From Pyropia haitanensis (taxonomy: Eukaryota; Rhodophyta; Bangiophyceae; Bangiales; Bangiaceae): a DNA stretch of 64,000 bases. Both the position numbers and the translations under genes were made by a program. Position 1 is the stretch's first letter, and every line of letters starts with the position of its first letter. The notes beneath the pieces were generated by a model. That model did not search any database, was not told the origin of the DNA, and worked only from the letters and a program-made list of their open reading frames with translations. Positions 55,698 through 64,000 of the stretch are shown one piece after another. Location: assembly GCA_008729055.1 (NCBI GenBank), contig SDUX01000007.1, positions 1,784,064-1,848,063 of the forward strand. The letters are read 5' to 3'.

Positions 55698-58600
55698 CGA
55701 GCACCCCGCGCGTGGCGGGGGGGGGGGCAGGCTGGGCGGTTGGTGGCGAAGGGGCGGTGGGGTGGTGGGCGACGACGCCCCGCCGCGCGGGGCGACGCAG
55801 GGGGGCGGCTGCGAGGGGGGCGGGGAGGAGCGGCCCTCGCGGCGGGTGGACGGCGCGGCGGTGGCGTCGGCACCGCCCGGGGGGCGGCCGTGCCGCGGCG
55901 ACCCCGCGGCGGCTGCGCACTGGTGGCGGGTGGCGCGCCACGGCGGGGGCGTGGCGGCCGCACGCGGCCGCGGCCACCCCGCGGGGCCACCCGCGTGCGT
56001 CGGCCGTCTACGCGTGCGGGGGGGACGGTGGCGTCCCAGCAGGGGGAGGGCGCCGTGGCGGGGGGGGGCGACGGCGGCGGCGGCCGCCGTGTCGAGGCGG
56101 GGGGTGGCGGTCCGCACGCGCCGTCTTTGGCCTTTCCCCCCCCCCCTCAGCGCCCCCCCCTCTGGCTTTCTTGGCCACACCCGCGCGCCTTCCCGCGGTG
56201 CGTTGGCTCCCCACTGGCCTGCTCTTGCTGCCGACGCCTGCCGCACGGTGGCTCGTCCGTTTTTCCCCGCTGTCCTGCGGGGTGCCCACAACGCCGCGTC
56301 CTCGCGCGTGCGCGCGGCTGTTGTCCCGGTGGGCGCGCACTGCGCTGCCGGGTTGGCGTGGACGCTGCCCGTGGTGCCGCCACCCCCGTCGCGGCGCGCT
56401 CCCCCTGCCGCGGCCTGGCGTTTTGTCTGTCGGTCGCGTCGGCAGCCCACACCCCTGCTGCCGCCGCTCCCCACAGTGCTGGCGCGGCTGCGCGGGGCCC
56501 CCACCACGGCCGCGCTCAAACGCAGCCCGGTGCGCACGCAGCGCGTTGCGCCGTGCCTCCCGCCGTCTCGTGTGGGTGTCCTCCTCGTTTTGCCGCCCCC
56601 CCCTCTACCCTCTGCTGTGTCCGCCCCCCGGCGCTGTCCCTCATTGCCACGCGGTGCGCACGCTGCACGTTGCGCCGTGCCTCCCGCCGTCTCGTGTCGG
56701 TGTCCTCCTCGTTTTGCCGCCCCCCCCCCTCGGCCTTCCGCTGTGTCCGCCCCCCGGCGCTGTCCCTCATTGCTGTTGCTGTGACCCCCCGTCCGTACCG
56801 CTTTGTTTGGGGTGCCTCCGTCGCTGTGTGGGCGCCCCGCCCTTGGCGCCACCTCTCCCTGCCCATCCCCCCCTTCGCGTCGTGCTATGCTCTCCCCTCC
56901 CCCGCCGCCTCCCCGTGTTCTCCTTCCTTGTTGTTCGTAGCGCCGCGCTCCGTTGCGTCCCACCGCTCGTCCGCCCTTTCCGCCATGAGCGCAGGCAGGC
57001 GCGCGCGCGGGCGCGTGCGCGGGCGCGAGCGCGGGCGCGAGCATCCTACGATGATGGGTGGCGCGCGCGGTCGTGGGGACCGGTGCCCCTGCTTCCCACA
57101 ACCGAAATTTGGTCGCGCGCCGCGCGCCCGGGACACGTCCATCCCGGCCTCACAGCACCCCGTTTTGAAACTAGCGGGGTAAAAGAATACATGATTTTGC
57201 CAAATATACCACCATAGGGTTGTGTTGCGACACTTTTTCCTCTTCACACGATAGAATCCACTCCGTCACCTGTACCACACGCAGTCGCCGGTTGGTGGTC
57301 AGCATGTTGAGTCGCACTCAATAATTGGCACCCCTCATTTTCTGAGAATCGACAATGCAGTGGTGCAAGTGGTCGCTGGCCCGTCTCTCCCCACCTCGGG
57401 TTGTCTCCGTGCGAGCAGACCTCCCCGAATCCTCTCCCCTGCTGCCCTTGCCATCCTGCCCCCCCCCCTCCCGCCCCCTCTAGTGCGCCTCTTTACTGCT
57501 TCCCCCGTGCCTGCTCGCCATGGGCTCTGTCCCCCCACTCCCCCCCTTCTACTTCACCCCTCCCTCTGCATTGTGCGTTGCACTGTCCGTCCCGCCTGGA
57601 CGCGTGTGGTCGGTTCGAAGGCGGCGAAGCATGACGCGGGCCGTTCGCCGCTCTTGGCGGTAAGTTGGGGTGGGACGGAGGCGAAGCGGGACGGCCAGGA
57701 GGCGGCATGGGGGACGGACCAGGAGGGAAGGTGCAGGGTGCAGCGAGGGGTACTATTCTCTCGCGGCTCACCACCGCCGGTGTCTCAGCCGCCGCCGTCG
57801 CCATCGACTCAGCCTATTTTTGTCGCCAATGCATCCACCGCCGACGCGAGCCCACACCGCATGTATGTGAAGAGGGGCTCCCCGTGCGAGAAGGCCTGCG
57901 GACACCCAACGCGGCGATGACGCTGACGCCTGCTCTGAAACTTACGTGTCTTATGGTTGCTGCGTATCCACTTTCCCTGTTCCTCCTTTCCATAGCTCCC
58001 CTTCCCCTCTTGCGCCCTCCCCACCCCTCCCTCCTCTCCCCCTCCCTTCCCCTCCTCCCCCTTGCTTGACTCCCCCCACCTCACTCTTCACACTACCTTC
58101 TCACCGACCTCGGTGGGTACCCAGCTCTTATGCCGACCCTTCCCCATTCCCTTGTCTCGGGCGTCGTCTACTTGCAGCCGTTGCCGCCTCCCTCTGGCCG
58201 CCCTCTGGCTTTTGGGTCATCGTCCACCCGCAACGGGGGATTGGCCGCGAGGCCGCGGTGGTGGTCGTTACGTGCAGTGGTGGCGGCAGCGACATCGGTG
58301 GGGGCTGCGGCAGCGGCGGCCGCTGCGGCAGTGGCGGCGTGCCCGACTGGGTTGCTGCCCGCGCCGCGAGGGGTGCGTGGGCCAGGGTCTCCTCGTGGGC
58401 GCTAGCGGAAGGGGGAGGACAGCGAGGGGGGGACGATGCGGAAGGGGCGGGCGGCCATTGGGGGGGAAGAGGGAGGGCGCTCGTCGTAACGGTCGCCGTA
58501 CCGTCGGCGATGCGGGGTGTGCTTACTGGCTCATGCTGCGAGCATCCTCTGTGCTGAGATGCTGTGATGACACTGACTGACCTTGTCCATCCCTCTCGCG

Positions 58601-59526
58601 TCGCTTGGATGTATGCTCGCTCCATCTTGGTCTCTCTGCTGTTGTCACCTTGCCGTGTTCGTCTGCTTTCATTTTCTTTTGTTGCACCAGATGTGCTTGG
58701 CGGTCGGGGAGGGCATGGCGATGCTGCAGATAGCAATAAAACACATCTTGCACGAAAAAACCATGAAAGACGTTTGAGACACAGGATCCGAAGTGTACTT
58801 GCGTGCATGTACCCGCATTGTCCATGCCAAACAGTATTCTTCATCCATAGTCACGACTACTCACTCACGACATATGCTCAGATTTAAATTCTAGATCACA
58901 AACTTTTACACAGGAAAAGTTTGCTCTCGACTACGGATTATATTTTTGCGTGACGTGTATTTGGCCACTCCGTCGGGTAAACTTTTGGGGCGCTGTGCTG
59001 GCGACGCGCCCCAGCGCGGATCCGCTCTCCAAACCGCGTTGACGTCCACAAAAACTGGTCCCAGATCATCCGAACCACTGTTCCGTCTGCGCACTGAAAA
59101 GGCATTCTTTCCGGCGGGGGGGGGGGGGGGGGTCAAGGTCCACCACGGCGCGCGCCGTCGCCAGCGGCTGCGGCGCCCCACCGTCGACGGCGTTGCCCGG
59201 GCGTCGACGCCAACGGTCCGCGCCGGCGGGGCGGTGGGCCTTGGCCGCCCGCGTGCGGCACCCGCCGCGGGCACCCGCCCGGCGCGCGCCGCGCGGCGGC
59301 CGCCCACCGCCGCGCGCCGGCGGCGGCGGCGCGCCCCGTCTGCGCGCGCCGCCCGCGGTGGCCGCCCGCCGCGGCTGCCGGCGGCGCGTCGTCTGCCCGC
59401 CGCGCGCCGCACGGCGCGGCCGCGCGCGGACGCGCCCTCCCCCCCCCCTCCCCTCCCCCCCCCCCCCCCTCTCCTCTCCCTGCCTTGCTCTTCCCGTCCC
59501 CCCCGCCCCCCCCCTCGCCTCACGCC
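55698..59526. other. Unassigned spacer with tandem duplication
   Basis: Bases 55698-57000 are GC-rich with C-run-rich pyrimidine tracts and a 124-bp tandem duplication at 56529-56774. Bases 57170-58960 have clearly lower GC, with short open frames only; an AATAAA-like GCAATAAAACA occurs at about 58733. Bases 58960-59526 are probably the promoter and leader of ubinuclein. No gene is supported. Confidence 0.4.
56529..56774 (+). repeat. Tandem duplication, unit about 124 bp, two copies
   Basis: The first copy starts at 56529 and the second at 56653, both with GGTGCGCACGC. They share long identical stretches such as GTTGCGCCGTGCCTCCCGCC and CCGCCCCCCGGCGCTGTCCC, with scattered substitutions and small length changes in C runs. 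Confidence 0.88.
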
Positions 59527-60650
59527 ATGTCGTGTACGGGTGGTGGGGCGGCGGCGGCGGGGGCGGCGGGGGGGAGCGACTGGCGGCCGTCGCCGCCGGT
59601 CAAGCTGCCGCACGGCGGGTACGCGCTGGAGCTCAACCCCGACGGCCGCAACTCTGTACGTTGCTCGGCGGGTTGGAAGGGGGGGGGGGGGGGAAGGTGG
59701 GGAGGGGAGGGACGGAGGAGGGAGGGGGGGTTGGCTAGTGGCTGGCCGCTGCACGGCTGCGGCGCGGCTTTGCCGCGGCACGTCGGTGCCGCGCGTGGCC
59801 CCGCTTTTTTTTTTTTTTTTTTTTGTGGCACTGCTCGTGGACGGCCCGCGGGAGCCGTCCTTGGCCACCGCGCGCGGCGTGTGTCGTGGACGTTTGGGCT
59901 GACACGCGCCTGCCCTTTTTGCTCTTTTTTTTTTGAACGCGGCGCCGCCCCTGTCGTGTCTCCCTGGTGCACTGCTGCCGCCGAGCGCCCACCCTGTTTT
60001 TCCCGTCCTGGCTGTGTTTTTCATGCCCCATCGCCCCCCGCCCCCCCCCCTCTTGCTCTCCCTCCCCCCTTCCCCTCCGCCCCACCCCCCCTCCCCCGGT
60101 GCCCCCCTTTGTACGCCCCCTGCCGCCCTGCCCGCGCACCACCGACCCGTCGGCGACGGCGGCGCGGCGCAGCTCAACTTTCGAAAGTTCTTCCGCCGCA
60201 CCGCCGCCGCCGGCAGCCGTGGCGACACGTCGGACGATGGGGACGACAGCGCCATTGACGTGGACGCGCTGGACGCGTCGGACGGGGACGCCGGTGCCGC
60301 TGCCACCGCCGCCGCCGCCGCCGCCGCCGGCGTCGATGGTGGCGGTGGCGCGCCCGCCGCACCGGCGGCTGGGGCGCTGGGTGGCGCCGTCGACGACGCG
60401 CCGGGGGCGGCGTCAGCGGCGGGTGGCGGCGTCGGGAAGCGGCGGGGCGGGGCGGGCGCGGCGGCGGCGGCGCGGGCGGCGGCCAAGGCGGCGGCGGAGG
60501 ACGAGTATGACTTTGAGGACGCGTTTATTGACGACACGGAGCTGGTGCCCGAGTCGGGCTCCTCGGACGACTCGGACGCTACCGGCAGTGACAGTGATGG
60601 CGGCGACGGTGGTGGGAGTGGTGGTGCAGGGGTGGGAGGTGGGGACGATA

Positions 60651-60689
<39 letters not shown>

Positions 60690-61444
60690 GCAGCAAGGAC
60701 AGAGGGGACTCGTCGTCGTCTGGCTCGTCCGACGGTGCGGACAGCCTGGGCGGCGGCGGCGGCGTGCTGGGCGTCACCCGCGACTTTTTCATCAGCAGCG
60801 GCGACGTGGCGGCGGGCAAGGACCGGCTCGCCGCGACCGACGCGTCGGTCGCGGCGGCCGCTCGGCGGGCGGCGGCCGCGGCGGCGGCGGCGGCGCCACC
60901 GCCGCGGGTGGCGGCCAAGCCGGAGCCCGTGCTGGACCTGATCGACTCGGCCGCCGACTGGGGGGAGGTGGGGGGGGGGGGGGGGGGGGGGGGGGCGGCC
61001 TGCCCTGCCGGCCGCCGCTGCGGGGGGCGTCGCGGGAGCGACGACAGCGACCGCCGCTGTCGCGGCGGCGGCGGCGGCGGCAGCACGCGGGCCGGCCGTG
61101 GGTGTGGGGCGCGCCCCCGCCACCGCACACGGTACCCCTGCCGCGGCAGGGTCCGTGCGGGCGGCGCCCGGCGCGGCGCCCGGCGCGGCACCCGTCGTCG
61201 GGGGCACGCCTGCGAGGGGCGGCGTCGCGGCAGCCGTGGCGGGCGGCGGCGGCGCCGCGCCCGCCGTGCCCGCCTCGGCACGCTCCCACTTTGAGCGCCT
61301 CCCGTCGGGCAACATTGTGGTGCACAGCTTGGGGCGGCGGGGCAAGGCCGCCGCGGGTGTCCACGCCGCCGCCGCCGCCGCCGCGGGTCGGGGCCTCGTC
61401 GCATCGCCCGTCGACGCGGCGGCGGCATCGGCGGCGGCGGCGGT

Positions 61445-61475
<31 letters not shown>

Positions 61476-61854
61476 GCAGCGGCGGCGCGACGGCCCCTGT
61501 CTGCGGCTGCGGCGGCCGCACCGGTGGCGGCGTCGGCGCCCGTGGCAGCCGCGAGGTCCGCGCCGGCCGCCGGCGGAGGCAAGGCCGCCGCGGCTGTGGC
61601 GGGCGCCAAGGCCGGCGCCAAGGCGGTGGCGGCCAAGGCGGGGGCGGCCGGCAAGCCGAGGGCGCCGGTGGCGGCGGCTGGCTCCACCGTCACCGGCTTG
61701 GCCGGCGGGGCCGTCAAGCCCGTCGCAGGGGGGGCAAGGCCCGCCGCGGCGGCGGGGGGGGTCAAACCCGCCGCGGCGGCCGGGGGAGCCAAGCCCGCCG
61801 CGGCGGCGGGTGCGGCCAAGCCGCTGGTGACGGCCGGCACCAAGCAGGCGGCCA

Positions 61855-61914
<60 letters not shown>

Positions 61915-63367
61915 GCCGCAGCCGCGGCCCGTCCCCGCCCGCGTCGCGGTCTGGCGACGCGACCCCCCCGCCGCTCCCCCCCCCCGTGGTCGCGGCGATT
62001 GGGGAGCTCCGCGACCTGTGCACCCGCCATTTTGGCAGCCGCAAGCCCCGGCTCGACACGGACGAGATGCACGTCGCGCTGCTCTCCTTTTTCACCACCG
62101 CCGCGGCGGCGCGGCTCGCGTCGCTGCACGAAAAGACCGACGAGCCGCCCGCGGAAGCGGCGTGGGTGCTAGCGCCGGCGGTGTGGGGGCGGCTCGGCTT
62201 TCTGCGGTGCCAGCGGGCGAGCCTCGAGACGCTCGGCCACGTGCTCTACTGGACCGACGCGGTGCGCAAGTGCAAGGCGGGCCTCGAGACGGCCATGGCC
62301 GCCCTCCGCGACGCGGTCGCCGCGGCGTCGGTCGACGCGCCGGTCGCCGCCGCCGCCGCGCCCGACGCACCGCCGGGCGCTGCCGGCGCGGCGGCCGCTG
62401 GCGCGGACGCGGCGGCGGCGCCCGCGGCGGCGGCGGCGGCGGCGGCAGCGTCGGCCGCGGCGGCGGCCGAGCCGCCCCTCAAGGCCGTCGTGTGGACGCC
62501 CGCCCTGGACGCGCTCGCGCAGGCGGCGTACGACGCGAAGCGGCTCGCGACCAAGACCCACAACGTGCTGCTGGTGCGGCCCAAGCGGATGGGCAAGGTC
62601 ATGAACGAGTTCCCGCAAAAACTCCTCGTGTGTTGCTTTGCCGGCACGACCGCGACGGTCGCAGACGTGCAGGAGGCGATCCGCCGGCGGATGCGGGTGG
62701 TCAAGGCCGCGCGGGAGGCGCTGCGGGAGGAGCGCCGCGCGGCGGTTGCCGCGGCAGCCGCGGCGGCCGTCGCCGCGGGCGTCGCCGCGGGCGGCGGCAC
62801 CCCGGCGGCGGCGGCCGCGGGAGGCACGGGTGGCGGCGGCGGCGGCGGCGGCACGGCCGCGGCGACGGCGGCGCGGGCGGCCAAGGCAGCAGCCAAGCCC
62901 GCCGCCGCCGCCGCTGCGGCGGCGGCGGCGCCCCCAGGCGCGGCCGTGGCGGCCGCCGCCTCCCGCTCCGCTGCCGACCCCTCCCCGCGGCCCAGCCCGG
63001 CGGCGTCATTGGCAGCGGCGGTCAGGGGCGGCGGCGCCGCCGCCCCAGCTGCCCGGCCGCTGACCGCCGCCGCCGCCGGCAAGCCCCGCCCGCCGACACC
63101 GACCGCGGCCGGCGGTGGCGGCGGCGCCCCTCCCAGCCGCCCCCCCCCCCCGGCGGCCGTGCATCGGCGGGCCGGCCGGCGGCAGCGGCCGCGCCGGCGG
63201 GTGCCCCGTCCCCCCCCCCCGCGCCTACCCCCGCCTCGGCTGTCGCCGCGGCGGTGGCGGCGGCGACGGCGGCGGCCGCCCCCCGTCGCCTGCAGGCGTC
63301 CTCGTCGGTGGCGGCCAAGGCGCGCGCGCTCGTCGCGGCGCACAAGGCGTCGGTCGGCGGTGGCGGC

Positions 63368-63408
<41 letters not shown>

Positions 63409-63801
63409 GGCGGCCGCCACGCCAGCGTCGCGCACCCCGCCTGGCGGCCGCGGTGGGGGGGTGGGGGCGGCGGGCGGCGGCGGCCGCAAGCGCCGCGCGT
63501 CGGATGTGGGCGCGCCGGCGGCCGGGGGGTCCGCCGCGGCGTCGGCTGGGGGGGGGTCAAGCGCAGCCGCCCGTCGCTGCCGGCGGGGCCACCGCGGCTG
63601 CCGCCGCCGGTCGGCGGCGGCGGCGGCGGCAGCGACGGTGGCGGTGGTGGCGGCGGTGGCGGCGGTGGCGGTGGCGGTGGCGGTGGCGGTGGCAGCAGCG
63701 GCGGCGGCGGCGGCGGCGGCGGCGCGGCGGCAACGGCCGCGGCGGCACGGGCGGCGCCGCCGCGGCCAGACGTCATTGTCATTGAGGAGGACCAGGGGTA
63801 G
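59527..63801 (+). CDS. UBN: Ubinuclein/HPC2 subunit of the HIRA-type histone H3.3 chaperone
   Basis: Ubinuclein/HPC2 proteins bind H3.3 in the HIRA complex for replication-independent nucleosome assembly. Exon 1 (59527-59655, 43 residues) starts MSCTGGGAAAAGAAGG and ends YALELNPDGRNS. It joins in phase 0 to exon 2 at 60173 (LNFRKFFRR). The hallmark Hpc2-related domain is EDEYDFEDAFIDDTELVPES (about 60500-60557), preceded by acidic SDDGDDSAIDVD. A middle domain (about 61980-62330, AIGELRDLCTRHFGSRKPRL) and a second helical region like the ubinuclein middle domain (about 62480-62720, VVWTPALDALAQAAYDAKRL, KVMNEFPQKLLVCCF) follow. The end is RPDVIVIEEDQG, which fits a SUMO-interacting motif. Frames must be joined at the G run about 60965-61000, near 63141-63151 and at about 63549-63557. 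The total is about 1250 residues, including long Ala/Gly runs. Confidence 0.85.
59656..60172 (+). other. Intron of ubinuclein
   Basis: This 517-bp intron has donor GTACGTTG and acceptor GCGCAG and joins exons in phase 0. It contains T runs on the sense strand (T21 at 59804-59824, T10 at 59925-59934) and a pyrimidine-rich stretch before the acceptor. The donor matches the first eight bases of the HSP110 intron. Confidence 0.75.
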
Positions 63802-64000
63802 GCACCGCTGCGCGCGCCGGCGGTCGCGGCGCGGCGCCAGGCGCCACTCGGGCGGTCATGGCGAGGTTGGCGCGTGCCCCGCCCCCCCTCCCGCCCTCCC
63901 CCGAGCTCGTGGCGGTGGGCACGGGGGTGTGGCGGGCGCGCCACCAGACGGGGGGCGGCGGTGCTCCCCCTCCCCTCCGCCAACGACGCTGACGTGGTCG
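63802..64000 (+). other. 3' flank of ubinuclein to window end
   Basis: GC-rich sequence with no feature recognised. Confidence 0.5.

Noticed and set aside
57600..57640. Possible second tRNA (GGTTCGAAGGC resembling a B box)
   Set aside because: It lacks the CC of a true B box, has no A box at the right distance, and forms no cloverleaf.
18236..63785. Hundreds of overlapping long open frames elsewhere in GC-saturated DNA
   Set aside because: Stop codons are AT-rich, so frames stay open by composition alone. Those without a recognisable domain or ordered sequence were left out.
1..64000. Operon, defence island or biosynthetic cluster
   Set aside because: Genes are widely spaced, on both strands, with introns and unrelated functions, and no partner families typical of such systems are present.

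Overview
This is a nuclear eukaryotic window. It is extremely GC-rich, intron-poor and full of low-complexity Ala/Gly/Pro/Arg-coding sequence. The genes have eukaryotic identities: cytosolic HSP110, a CHY/CTCHY/RING ubiquitin ligase, a CMC4-type mitochondrial twin CX9C protein, an AWS-SET-postSET histone methyltransferase, a NET-domain protein, ubinuclein/HPC2 and a eukaryotic tRNA-Gln. Only two introns are supported, both with GTACGT donors. The spacers between genes are clearly less GC-rich than the genes. Very high coding GC, few introns and compact genes fit a bangiophyte red alga such as Porphyra or Pyropia. That placement is inference; a GC-rich green alga is not excluded.

Layout. A CMC4-like gene (+, about 1.6-2.3 kb) precedes an HSP110 gene (+, 4.38-7.43 kb, one intron). 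The stretch 7.4-15.5 kb is mostly low-complexity sequence that I cannot assign. A CHK/ecdysteroid-kinase-like phosphotransferase (-, 15.5-16.9 kb) is followed by a 598-bp element bounded by perfect 31-bp inverted repeats. One very large minus-strand gene (about 18.8-29.0 kb) encodes a SET-domain protein of the SETD2/ASH1 type with an Arg/Glu, Arg/Asp and Arg/Ser-rich tail. Further along are a glycine-rich protein gene carrying a 69-bp tandem array (-, 31.4-32.5 kb), a NET-domain gene (-, 35.5-39.2 kb), a tRNA-Gln(CTG) gene (-, 44.8 kb) inside a long lower-GC gene-poor stretch, an RCHY1/PIRH2-like E3 ligase (+, 50.1-51.9 kb), a DUF218 protein (-, 52.4-53.1 kb), a COG2945-like alpha/beta hydrolase (+, 54.7-55.7 kb) and ubinuclein (+, 59.5-63.8 kb, one intron).

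Three of the larger genes have chromatin roles: SET methyltransferase, NET-domain protein and the ubinuclein/HPC2 subunit of the HIRA-type H3.3 chaperone. HSP110 and the RING ligase belong to protein quality control. I see no operon-like or defence-island organisation, and the co-location may be chance.

The main caveat is that five genes are recognisable only by joining reading frames at long G or C homopolymers. This is most simply explained by base-count errors in the assembly. Because the sequence is so GC-rich, nearly every frame on both strands is open, so an open frame alone is not evidence here. I relied on recognisable domains. No convincing undescribed system was found; the most unusual observations are listed as findings.
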